15,133 nucleotides of DNA from Dysgonamonadaceae bacterium (lineage in GTDB: Bacteria; Bacteroidota; Bacteroidia; Bacteroidales; Azobacteroidaceae). Below the pieces are notes generated by a model that was given only the letters and a program-made list of their open reading frames with translations, was not told the DNA's origin and made no database searches. Position 1 is the stretch's first letter. Every line of letters starts with the position of its first letter. Shown piece after piece: positions 1-7,574 of this stretch. The DNA lies in contig JAITCT010000074.1 in the NCBI GenBank assembly GCA_031282925.1, positions 1 to 15,133 on the forward strand, in the 5' to 3' direction. Position numbers and translations under genes: made by a program.

Positions 1-336
1 GGGCAAGTACTTTTGGCGACGACATAATGTCGTGTAATCCGGAACGGGCAAATGCGGCTTCCCCAGTAGCGTGAACAAGCTACCGGTAAAGCCCGTGCTC
101 CGGCGATAACGAAGCCTGCAATTAATCTTTAGCAACAGGCAACATTGAATGATACTGTCCGGGTAAGTAACTTCACCTACCTCCTTTTTCTTGTTTACAA
201 GCAGATTCCATTGTTTAAACACGTCTGGCGATAGAAACACGCTCAAGCTGCCTCGCTGGCACAAAGTTGAATTATATGCTTTCCAATCTCGAAATTTATA
301 TTTACTTTTGGCCGGGTTTATTGACTGGGTACTCAT
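1..336 (-). CDS. IS5-family (IS903-like) transposase, N-terminal part
   Basis: The frame starts at an ATG (complement of 334-336) and stays open for 112 codons to the left edge. The translation matches the N-terminal region of IS903-type IS5 transposases: a KFRDWKAYN opening, the CQRGSLSVFLS motif (the family's RGSLTfWl block), a TYPDSIIQCCLLLK helix (the YSDLAIt..L block), the STGFTGSLFTLLG segment, and LPVPDYTTLCRR at about residues 97-107. These precede the catalytic core, so none of the DDE residues is inside the window. The enzyme would catalyse cut-and-paste or co-integrate movement of the element. The visible part has no stop or frameshift, so the copy could be intact and recent. The minus-strand open frame explains the paired-looking segments seen here on the plus strand. 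Confidence 0.85.
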   Translation of the reverse strand, partial: MSTQSINPAKSKYKFRDWKAYNSTLCQRGSLSVFLSPDVFKQWNLLVNKKKEVGEVTYPDSIIQCCLLLKINCRLRYRRSTGFTGSLFTLLGKPHLPVPDYTTLCRRQKYLP

Positions 337-361
337 GTATCTGCTTCTTTTGTTAGGCGAA
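1..361 (-). mobile_element. IS5-family insertion sequence, partial (transposase 5' end and one terminus)
   Basis: This is the transposase-proximal end of an IS5-family element that continues past the left edge. The boundary near 361 is estimated: the transposase starts at 336, about 25 bp of leader follow, and beyond that the sequence becomes the SPASM protein remnant on the opposite strand. Neither the second inverted repeat nor a target duplication can be seen, because the other end is outside the window. The element truncates the maturase gene to its right. Confidence 0.75.
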
Positions 362-769
362 AACAAAGATAAGTCAATAAATCCTTTTTTTATCGTTGCA
401 ACAATGCCCTATGCAATTATAAATTATGATGGAAATGTATATCGATGTAATGGTCGAAACTTAACTGAAGAAACCGCAGAAGGAATATTAACTTCTGAAG
501 GAAGAATAGAATGGAAACCTAATGTTTTAGAAAGGCGCTTAGGAAAAACGACATTTGAAAATTCTATGTGTTTATCATGTAAAATGTTGCCTGTATGTAT
601 GGGACCTTGTAGTCAAAAGTGTATGGAGAGAAATTGGGACGATTTAAGTCCTGTGTGTTCGTTACATGCACTAGACATGACTTTAGATGAATATCTTTAT
701 CTTTGGACAGAGCGGGAATTTATTCGGAGAAAAGAAGAAATATTGAAAGATTCTATGCTTAATAAATGA
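362..769 (+). pseudogene. C-terminal SPASM-domain remnant of a radical SAM peptide maturase
   Basis: Only the C-terminal ~135 codons remain. The frame runs upstream to an ATG at 191, but codons 191-336 lie antiparallel to the IS5 transposase, so that start is not genuine. The remnant shows a SPASM auxiliary iron-sulfur cluster region: IINYDGNVYRC with one cysteine, about 40 residues later CLSCKMLPVC, then CMGPC, a further cysteine four residues on, and a last one at SPVC. That spacing (C...CxxCxxxxxCxxxC...C) is typical of radical SAM enzymes that modify ribosomal peptides. The CxxxCxxC radical SAM core is missing, removed by the IS, so this piece cannot be an active enzyme. The stop overlaps the barrel gene's ATG (ATGA), so the two were cotranscribed. 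The exact maturase subfamily is uncertain. Confidence 0.75.
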
Positions 770-3162
770 AATTTCTTTTAGTTCAAACAGTATTAATAAA
801 AAATCATATGATCAACCATTTTTTATACGGAATAAAGGTAAAGGCGTTTGCATCCATAACCTTGTTTTTCATTAGTTTTAATATTTATGGGTACAATCTG
901 TCCGGTTCGATTATTAACTCAAATACCTTGCAACCGGTTGAGGGCGCCATTGTCAATTTGTTGACATCGGACAGTTCGCTTGTAAACAACGTGTTGTCAA
1001 AAGCGGATGGGAGTTTTGTGATAAAGCAAGTACAGTCAGGAAATTATTTTCTGGAAATAACGCACGTCGGTTTAGAGACTAAAACCGTTCAAATCTCTAA
1101 CCTCTCGGAAAATATAGATTTGGGAAAAATCGAAATGTTCGAGAAAACGCTTGAGTTGGAAGAAGTATCCGTTACCGCGAACAGCAATTTGACTAAAATT
1201 GACAGGCAAATCATTTTCCCGACTGCCACGCAACTGAATACCTCTTTTTCCGGTTTGGATGTTTTAAGTAAAATAATGTTACCCAGATTGATTGTAAATA
1301 CCACAATGAATACGATCCGTTCGCTCAGTCCCAAAGGCGTTCAGATTCGGATAAACGACGTTAAATCAACCACCGAGGATTTATTATCCATCCAACCCAA
1401 AGACATTGTCCGGATAGAATATATTGACATGCCGGGCGTGAGATATGGTGAAGTGTCCGAAGTGATTAATATTATAACCCGGCGAAGAGAACGGGGCGGC
1501 GTTGTCGGAACAAATTTAATACAGGCTTTGACTACGAATTACAGCAATGATTATGTTTATGCAAAAATAAATCATAAAGAATCGGAGTTTGGAATTGCAT
1601 ACAATTTCATATACAATAATCATGCAGATACCTATTCTACAAATAATCAGTCCTTTTTATTAAAGGATGGAACGGAATACAATATACGCAAAGTGGGAGT
1701 CAAGTCTCCGAGCGAATCCATGCAGCATAATATGGCATTTACATATAACTGGACAAGAGAGAATAAAACCATATTCAACTTGCTATTGCGCAACAGGTAT
1801 TATTTTCCGGAATCTTCTGCCGTACAGCATATTTTTGAAGGAGAAAATCTATCCGGCAGTTTATCAAACTTTAAGAGTACGACTAAAAGCCATACTCCAT
1901 CGCTGGATTTGTATTTATTCCATCAATTGGATAACAGGCAATCCATAACGGTGAATACGGTAGGCACACTTATCAATACCGATTACCGGCGGAATTACAG
2001 GGAATATGTCTATCCGGACGAAGTGCTTGATTCTCATTATGAATACACAGTCGACGGAAAAAAATATTCGTCAATCAGCGAAGCTATTTACGAATATAAA
2101 ATCAAAAACAACCTGATTTTTTCTTCAGGAATACAGCATACCCAGGGATACACGAAAAATGTATATACCAATCAGGATGACAGCGAAACTGTAAATGATA
2201 TGCATAATTCGGAAACCTACCTGTATTCTCAAATACAGGGTAAAGTAAACAAATTCGGCTATCAGTTTGGCGCCGGACTTTCCCGTCAATATTTCAAAGA
2301 AGGTGCGGCTAAATATACATTTTATACTTTCCGGCCATCCCTCTCATTGTCTTATTTTTTCACAGACAGGTTATCATTGAGGTATCAGTTCTACATTACG
2401 CCGCTATTGCCTTCTTTATCAAATTTAAGCGATGTCAGGCAACAGCAGAACAAATATGAGGTATGGGAAGGAAATCCTCATTTAAAGCCATACCGGGCGT
2501 ATGCAAATAACCTGACGTACGGGTTAAATTTCAAGAGAATAAACGTACAACTGTCCGGATATTACCAGTTGAGCAAGAATCCGATCATGTCTGTATCCGT
2601 AAGGCGTATAGATGAAGAAGATGCTTTTTATTTTGTTTACGGGATTGAAAATCAGAAAAGTTACCAGCATTTGCAAACCCGCCTGTTTACTAGAATAGAA
2701 GTAATAAAAGACAGACTGTACTTATCTGCGTGGAGCGGCGTCAACCGGTATATCAATCAGGGTAATGAATATGTACATACTTACACCGGTTATTTTGGTG
2801 GCATTCAATTAGAAGGAAATTACAAAAACTGGATATTGTCGGCAAATCTTGATTCCGACTTAAAATATTTATTCGCCGAAACACTTTATTGTAATTCTAA
2901 ATCGGCAAACGTAGGTATAAAGTACAAACATAAGGATTTACAGGCTGGCATTGCCGTAATGAATCCTTTTTTGCCCAATGGATCGCCCTCGGGAAGTAAC
3001 TACTTATCCTCTACCGTCAAAAAAGAAGACCGGAGCTATTCCAGGGATTATGGAAATATGGTAACTCTTTCTTTATCATGGGATTTTTCTTTTGGACGTA
3101 AATATAAAATTGATCCTAAAAAAATAAATAAATCGGACGAAGATTCAGGTATTGTAAGATGA
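766..3162 (+). CDS. Outer-membrane beta-barrel protein, TonB-receptor-like (OMP_b-brl_3 type)
   Basis: The product is 798 aa from this ATG, which overlaps the preceding stop. An in-frame ATG at 808 (residue 15) is an equally good start and leaves a compact signal peptide (hydrophobic ASITLFFISF, then YG). Domains in order: a carboxypeptidase-regulatory-like Ig fold at about residues 44-125 (NLSGSIINSNTLQPVEGA...), an EVSVTAN linker, a plug-like domain at about 135-240 (VQIRINDVKS, IEYIDMPGVRYGE, INIITRR), then a long barrel rich in alternating Tyr/Asn strands, ending in a LSLSWDFSFGRK strand and a short polar tail with DEDSGI. This plan is common in Bacteroidota outer-membrane proteins, including ones beside peptide exporters. 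Being translationally linked to the maturase remnant and to the exporter by 4-bp overlaps, it may carry the peptide across the outer membrane or take it up; that role is inferred. Uptake of another substrate is possible. Confidence 0.85.
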   Translation: MKFLLVQTVLIKNHMINHFLYGIKVKAFASITLFFISFNIYGYNLSGSIINSNTLQPVEGAIVNLLTSDSSLVNNVLSKADGSFVIKQVQSGNYFLEITHVGLETKTVQISNLSENIDLGKIEMFEKTLELEEVSVTANSNLTKIDRQIIFPTATQLNTSFSGLDVLSKIMLPRLIVNTTMNTIRSLSPKGVQIRINDVKSTTEDLLSIQPKDIVRIEYIDMPGVRYGEVSEVINIITRRRERGGVVGTNLIQALTTNYSNDYVYAKINHKESEFGIAYNFIYNNHADTYSTNNQSFLLKDGTEYNIRKVGVKSPSESMQHNMAFTYNWTRENKTIFNLLLRNRYYFPESSAVQHIFEGENLSGSLSNFKSTTKSHTPSLDLYLFHQLDNRQSITVNTVGTLINTDYRRNYREYVYPDEVLDSHYEYTVDGKKYSSISEAIYEYKIKNNLIFSSGIQHTQGYTKNVYTNQDDSETVNDMHNSETYLYSQIQGKVNKFGYQFGAGLSRQYFKEGAAKYTFYTFRPSLSLSYFFTDRLSLRYQFYITPLLPSLSNLSDVRQQQNKYEVWEGNPHLKPYRAYANNLTYGLNFKRINVQLSGYYQLSKNPIMSVSVRRIDEEDAFYFVYGIENQKSYQHLQTRLFTRIEVIKDRLYLSAWSGVNRYINQGNEYVHTYTGYFGGIQLEGNYKNWILSANLDSDLKYLFAETLYCNSKSANVGIKYKHKDLQAGIAVMNPFLPNGSPSGSNYLSSTVKKEDRSYSRDYGNMVTLSLSWDFSFGRKYKIDPKKINKSDEDSGIVR

Positions 3163-5374
3163 GAAAATTTCCCCGTATCATACAATTTGACAGCATGGAT
3201 TGCGGAGCAACATGTTTACGAATTGTTGCACAATATTATAGACGTAAATATAATGCAGATACGTTAAATAAAATATGTCCGGCAACTCATGAGGGTGTAT
3301 CATTGGGCATAATGGTAAATGCATCTGAAAATTTGGGATTTCGGACTTCATGTGGGCAGACGACGATTAAAAAATTAGTAAAACAACGTCCATTTCCATG
3401 TATCCTGCATTGGAATAATAATCACTTTGTTGTTCTTTATGACATAAAAAAAACAATTAAAAACGAATACCGGTTTTATATTTCGGATCCAGGAAACGGA
3501 TTGTTAAAATTTGATGAAGAATCTTTTAGAAAATATTGGCTTAATACACAAATTAATGGGGAAGAAAGAGGAATCTTGATGGTCTTACAGCCCACACCTG
3601 CTTTTTATGAACGAGAAAAAGATCAAAACACGAAAACTCCTTTATATGTGAATTTTATATTGCAATATGTTAAACCTTATAAAAAATATTTTTCCCAATT
3701 ATTTATTGGGTTGATTTTAGCCAGCATTTTGCAATTGGCATTCCCATTCTTAACACAATCTATTGTTGATATTGGAATAAAAGATAATGATTTAAATATT
3801 ATTTATCTGATTTTGCTAGGACAACTTGTACTGACATTAAGTAGAATTTCTGTGGATTTTGTTCGACGATGGTTGATTTTGCATCTTGGTACAAGATTCA
3901 GTTTATCTATTTTGTCTGATTTTTTTATCAAACTAATGAAATTGCCAATGGTATATTTTGATACAAAAATGACGGGTGATATCATGCAGCGAATAAATGA
4001 TCACAATCGAATAGAAAGATTTGTTACAACTCAATCATTAAATATCGTATTTTCCGTATTCAGTTTTATAGTACTTAGCAGCGTTATACTTTATTATGAC
4101 ATAAGAATATTTTTAGTATTTATTATTGGAAGTTTGTTTATACAATATGGGTGATTTGCTTTTTGGGAAAAAGAAGAGAGTTGGATCATCGATATTTTGA
4201 AGAGTATGCAAAAAATCAAAATAAAACGATACAAATAATCAATGGTATGCAGGAGATTAAACTCCAGAATTGTGAACGTCGATACAGGTGGGAATGGGAG
4301 GATATACAAGCCAATTTATTTTATACCAATGTTGAAAACCTAAAACTGCAACAAATTCAAGACGTTGGTCGAACATTGATTAATGAGTCGAAAAACATCG
4401 TCATAACAATACTCACGGCTACTGCAGTTATCATGGGTGATTTGACGTTAGGAGTTATGCTTGCCATACAATATATCATAGGACAATTAAATACTCCAAT
4501 AGAGCAATTTGTGCAGTTCGTTTACTCATGGCAAGACACTAAAATTAGTTTGGATCGTTTATTCAATATACATCAACAGGAAGATGAAAATAATGCAACG
4601 CGAAATATAACAGAAGTATCAGAAAATATGATCATAATATATGATCTTACTTTTCGATACGATGGCATAGGCTCAACAAAAGTGTTGAATAATATAAATT
4701 TAGAGATACCTAAAGGAAAAGTAACAGCTATAGTAGGAGTCAGTGGTAGTGGAAAGACAACTCTTCTGAAATTGCTACTGGGGTATTACTCAATTCAGGA
4801 AGGAGATATAATAATTGGACAAACATCTCTTTCTAAAATCAATTTGGAATGGTGGCGTTTAAGGTGTGGTACTGTAATGCAAGATGGCTATTTATTTTCA
4901 GATTCGATTGCAAATAATATTGCCACAGGAGAAAAAGTGGATGTGGATAGATTAGCTTATGCAACAAAAGTAGCTAATATTGATGATTTTATTTCCCAAT
5001 TGCCTTTAGGTTATAACACTGTGATAGGTAAAGATGGTTTAGGGTTGAGTCAGGGTCAGCGTCAGCGTATTTTAATCGCTCGTGCAGTATATAAGGATCC
5101 TGACTTCTTATTTTTCGATGAAGCGACAAATTCATTAGATGCAAATAATGAAAAAATAATAACTGATAACTTAGCAAAATTCTATTATGGAAAAACAGTA
5201 ATGATAATAGCTCATCGGTTAAGTACTGTGAGAAATGCGGACCAGATTGTTGTTCTTGATAAAGGTCATATCGTTGAAATTGGGGATCATCAGACATTAA
5301 TAGAAAAAAAGGGGTTCATACTTCAATTTGGTCAAAAATCAATTAGAATTAGGAAATTAAACAATGGAAAATAA
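3159..5374 (+). pseudogene. C39 peptidase-containing ABC exporter (bacteriocin type), split by a frameshift
   Basis: This is a leader-cleaving ABC transporter that should read as one protein of about 737 aa. The 5' part (3159-4154, 331 aa) has the C39 peptidase: DCGATC with catalytic Cys15, His89 in NNNHFVVLY and Asp110 in ISDPG, then the first transmembrane helices from about residue 175. It stops at TGA 4152-4154. The rest continues in another frame (open from GTG 4151, 407 aa) with the remaining helices and the nucleotide-binding domain: Walker A GVSGSGKT, Q-loop VMQDG, signature LSQGQ (one change from LSGGQ), Walker B FLFFDE and the H-loop in AHRLS. Restoring one T in the run at 4133-4135 gives GSFVYTIWVICFLGKRRELD, the usual family sequence, so the lesion is a one-base loss. 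Such transporters remove a double-glycine leader and export the core peptide. It overlaps the barrel gene by 4 bp and the next gene by 11 bp. Confidence 0.9.
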
Positions 5375-5846
5375 TAAAATTAGAAATATTCAACTTAGAG
5401 TTCCTCGTGTAAAGAATATAATAGGAGAAATTCCACCTTTAATTATAAGAGTGAGTAATCTTATCATATTAATTATATTGGGAATAATGTTTTTATTCGT
5501 GTTTTTTGTTCCGATTCCATATAATATAAAAAGTAACGTATTCGTTGATGTAGTTTCAAAAAGTATATATGTGCCGCTTCATGACAAGAGATATTTTAAG
5601 AATACTTTAAAAACAAGCTTAGAGATAGATGTATTTAAGGAAATTAATGCTAATTCAATAGAATTAGCATTAATTCACATAGGAGATACCTTGGTTTATA
5701 ATAAGCAGTTATACATCTTAACTAAGGTTGAATTTGCCGATTACTTTCAATATAATATAATCAAAGGAGATAAATGGCTAAAGGGTAAAATGTATATTGA
5801 AAAAGAGAGCACACCTCTTTTTAGGAGATTTATGTATAATGAATGA
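5364..5846 (+). CDS. Short HlyD-like inner-membrane adaptor protein
   Basis: The 160-aa product begins with about 28 polar residues, followed by a single transmembrane helix (roughly residues 29-52, LIILIILGIMFLFVFFVPIPY) and a periplasmic part. The last 30 residues (KGDKWLKGKMYIEKESTPLF) resemble the end of HlyD-family adaptors, where a G-x-x-G-x-a-x-I-x-x-E...S-L-F pattern closes the membrane-proximal domain. Normal HlyD partners of C39 exporters are about 400 aa and carry a long coiled-coil hairpin and a lipoyl domain; both are absent here, and no frameshift explains the loss. The start overlaps the exporter's end by 11 bp, indicating translational coupling. It probably bridges the exporter to the outer-membrane barrel, or is a reduced accessory subunit. 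The family assignment rests on the tail, topology and position, not on a clear domain match. Confidence 0.55.
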   Translation: MENNKIRNIQLRVPRVKNIIGEIPPLIIRVSNLIILIILGIMFLFVFFVPIPYNIKSNVFVDVVSKSIYVPLHDKRYFKNTLKTSLEIDVFKEINANSIELALIHIGDTLVYNKQLYILTKVEFADYFQYNIIKGDKWLKGKMYIEKESTPLFRRFMYNE

Positions 5847-5861
5847 TTAGATATCAAAAAT

Positions 5862-6812
5862 ATGGAGCGACTAACAGTTATTATTCCATTTTTAAATGAA
5901 AAAGACGAGATAAACAATACGCTGGAAAGTATTCGTAATACAGCAGGGTATAATGTTGACATTATACTAATTAATGATGCTTCCACCGATGGTTATGATT
6001 ATGAGACAATTGCAATAAAATACAAGGTTAAATATATTTTCAACAAACAAAGAAAGGGTGTTGCAAAATCAAGGGATATTGGAGTCGAGTTACTTGAAAC
6101 AAAATATTTTCTAATTGTTGATGGGCACATGAGATTTTATAATAATAATTGGTGGAATATTATAATAGACAATTTAAAACAAGAAGAAAGAGCTCTCTAT
6201 TGTTGTAAATGCAAACCTATAGATATGGAATTAAAATTAATAAATAGTCCTTCTTGGGGAGCATATTTGGATTTAGAGGGTAAAGAAAATCCCAGTACAA
6301 TCTTGTCTCCTCATTGGGTTAGATGTGAGTTAAATCCTACACAAAATATGGTTGTTATTCCATGTGTATTGGGAGCTTGTTATGCTGCCTCAAAGCCATA
6401 TTGGACTTATTTAAAAGGACTATCGGGATTGCAAATGTATGGTTCTGACGAAGCTTACATTAGTATAAAAGTTTGGCTTGAAGGAGGAAATTGTATATTA
6501 ATAAAAAATGTAGAAATAGGTCATATTTTTAGAGATAGATTTCCTTATTATGTGGACTATTCTTTTGTGATATTTAATAAGCTATTAATATCTGAAACTC
6601 TATTTCCCAATAAATATAAATATAACACTTATAATATCGTTAAAAATACAGCAGGGATATGTCTGAAAACTGCAATGGAATTATTAACGGCTTATTCAAA
6701 GGAGATAATGCAGCTAAGAAAATATTACAAAAAAATATCAACACGTACATTTGATTCTTTTGTAGAATTTAATGAAAATATTAAAAAAGAAAATAATTCT
6801 TTTGCAAGATAA
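5862..6812 (+). CDS. Family 2-fold glycosyltransferase resembling polypeptide GalNAc-transferases (GT27-like)
   Basis: The 316-aa product is a GT-A type, inverting/retaining-ambiguous transferase with no signal peptide or membrane segment, so it is probably cytoplasmic. The nucleotide-sugar fold is clear: LTVIIPFLNE at the N-terminus, IILINDASTDG at 34-44, and KGVAKSRDIGVE at 65-76. The metal site reads DGH (87-89), the D-x-H form used by eukaryotic polypeptide GalNAc-transferases rather than D-x-D. The second half continues the likeness: IPCVLGACYAASKPYW (166-181), GLSGLQMYGSDEAYISIKVW (186-205) and EIGHIFRDRFPY (218-229), which parallel the GALNT motifs PxxxGGlfai, GMdiWGGENLEisfRxWxCGG and VGHVFRkxxPY; His221 matches the third metal ligand. 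Lying 15 bp after the HlyD-like gene, it probably glycosylates the exported peptide. The sugar and target are unknown, and the lectin domain of animal enzymes is absent. Confidence 0.75.
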   Translation: MERLTVIIPFLNEKDEINNTLESIRNTAGYNVDIILINDASTDGYDYETIAIKYKVKYIFNKQRKGVAKSRDIGVELLETKYFLIVDGHMRFYNNNWWNIIIDNLKQEERALYCCKCKPIDMELKLINSPSWGAYLDLEGKENPSTILSPHWVRCELNPTQNMVVIPCVLGACYAASKPYWTYLKGLSGLQMYGSDEAYISIKVWLEGGNCILIKNVEIGHIFRDRFPYYVDYSFVIFNKLLISETLFPNKYKYNTYNIVKNTAGICLKTAMELLTAYSKEIMQLRKYYKKISTRTFDSFVEFNENIKKENNSFAR

Positions 6813-7080
6813 TTTGTAACTTTTCAGCCTCATCCTTAAAAACACTCAAAAAAAATGATTTTTAAATCAATGTCGTTTAATTAGTGTCTGTCTATAAAGT
6901 CGTGTTTTTCAGTTTTTATTGTTTATCTTGCCGATTTCGGCGATACCCGCCCAGTCATTTCGGCAATATCCGTTCACTTTTTTGATTTTCGTCTATATTG
7001 AATGGCTGACAAAATTACACATTTTTTCTTAAACTTTCCCCTTTAAGTTCAAAACGATGAGAAGAATGGACTAAATCTAT
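6813..7080 (+). other. Noncoding stretch, probable insertion-sequence debris
   Basis: No credible reading frame was found on either strand across these 268 bases. The stretch is AT-rich, with two GC-rich islands formed by an imperfect direct repeat at 6934-6972. A sequence like an element terminus (TGTCTGTCTATAAAG, 6886-6900) lies about 35 bp before the repeat. Repeated blocks just inside a terminus recall IS21-family ends, but no transposase of that family is present, so this stays a guess. It separates the peptide-export block from the IS630 remnant. Confidence 0.45.
6934..6972 (+). repeat. Imperfect 16-bp direct repeat, 23-bp period
   Basis: ATTTCGGCGATACCCG (6934-6949) and ATTTCGGCAATATCCG (6957-6972) agree at 14 of 16 positions and start 23 bp apart, about two helical turns. 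They may be protein-binding sites from a former transposon end or an operator pair. Confidence 0.6.
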
Positions 7081-7404
7081 TTGGACAAACCTGTCAAAAT
7101 AGTGTTGGATAATGCCCTGTATCAACATTGTAAAGCGGTGATGGAACGGGCAGAGAGTTTGGAAATAGAGTTGTTATTTTTGCCTGCTTATTCTCCGAAT
7201 TTGAATATCATAGAACGATTGTGGAAATTCACAAAAAAGAAAATACTATACGGTCAATATTATGAAAGTGCGCAAAAATTTCATGAGGTAATCAGAGCAT
7301 TTTTTGCAGAGGTAAGTACTAAATATGCCGCTGATTTGAACGACTTGCTATCGCTGAAATTTCAATTCTTTGAGGATGGCAATGCACAAAACCTTGCCGC
7401 GTGA
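7081..7404 (+). pseudogene. IS630-family transposase, C-terminal remnant
   Basis: About 107 codons are left of a transposase normally around 340 aa. IVLDNALYQH carries the second catalytic Asp, and LPAYSPNLNIIERLWKFTKKK carries the third catalytic acidic residue (Glu45 of the remnant), the hallmark of the IS630/Tc1-mariner DDE superfamily. The first Asp and the N-terminal helix-turn-helix are missing. Just upstream the frame is closed by TAA at 7072-7074, and the TTG at 7081 is simply the first possible start, so the fragment cannot make an active enzyme. The C-terminal end appears natural (stop TGA 7402-7404). The sequence before 7072 does not encode IS630 protein, so the 5' two thirds were deleted or replaced. 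It is flanked by other element debris on both sides. Confidence 0.85.
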
Positions 7405-7410
7405 AGTATA

Positions 7411-7456
7411 TAGAATAGGGAGACCTTCCCCATTAGAATAGGGAGATGTTCCCTCC
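7411..7456 (+). repeat. Tandem pair of 23-bp repeats with internal dyad
   Basis: TAGAATAGGGAGACCTTCCCCAT (copy 1) is followed directly by a second copy at 7434-7456; the two agree at 18 of 23 positions. Each contains GGGA-N5-TCCC, so each can fold into a short stem or bind a dimeric protein. They start 7 bp after the IS630 remnant's stop and may belong to that element's terminus. Confidence 0.6.
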
Positions 7457-7524
7457 GTTGAGGCTGTATCAAAGGGTGCATTTGAACTGGGTGTAATTAT
7501 ATAACACGGAGTTCGTTAAAAATC

Positions 7525-7555
7525 TTGACCATATCATTTATTTCATGTAAATTTG
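7525..7555 (+). promoter_or_regulatory. Bacteroidota-type promoter for the AAA-ATPase/nuclease gene
   Basis: TTGA at 7525-7528 and TAAATTTG at 7548-7555 fit the TTTG / TAnnTTTG boxes of the Bacteroidota primary sigma factor, with a 19-bp gap. The start codon at 7575 lies 20 bp downstream of the -7 box. The 15 bases TTTCATGTAAATTTG (7541-7555) recur exactly in front of glyA. Confidence 0.6.
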
Positions 7556-7574
7556 TCGATAAATTTTGTATGTT

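Noticed and set aside
1..190. Several nested complementary segments (for example CCGGAACGGGC with a later GCCCGT...TCCGG) suggesting a structured RNA or group II intron domain.
   Set aside because: The minus strand is an uninterrupted frame coding for a clear IS903-like transposase N-terminus, which explains the sequence.
191..361. The first 57 codons of the plus-strand frame that reaches the SPASM remnant from an ATG at 191.
   Set aside because: They lie antiparallel to the transposase gene and its leader and resemble no radical SAM sequence; the run is open by chance.
4127..4154. Programmed -1 ribosomal frameshifting in the exporter gene.
   Set aside because: There is no canonical X-XXY-YYZ slippery heptamer in the right phase and no evident stimulatory hairpin, and this transporter family is normally one frame; a one-base loss is simpler.
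6813..7080. A small precursor peptide gene after the glycosyltransferase.
   Set aside because: No short frame with a GG leader or Cys/Ser/Thr-rich core was seen on either strand.
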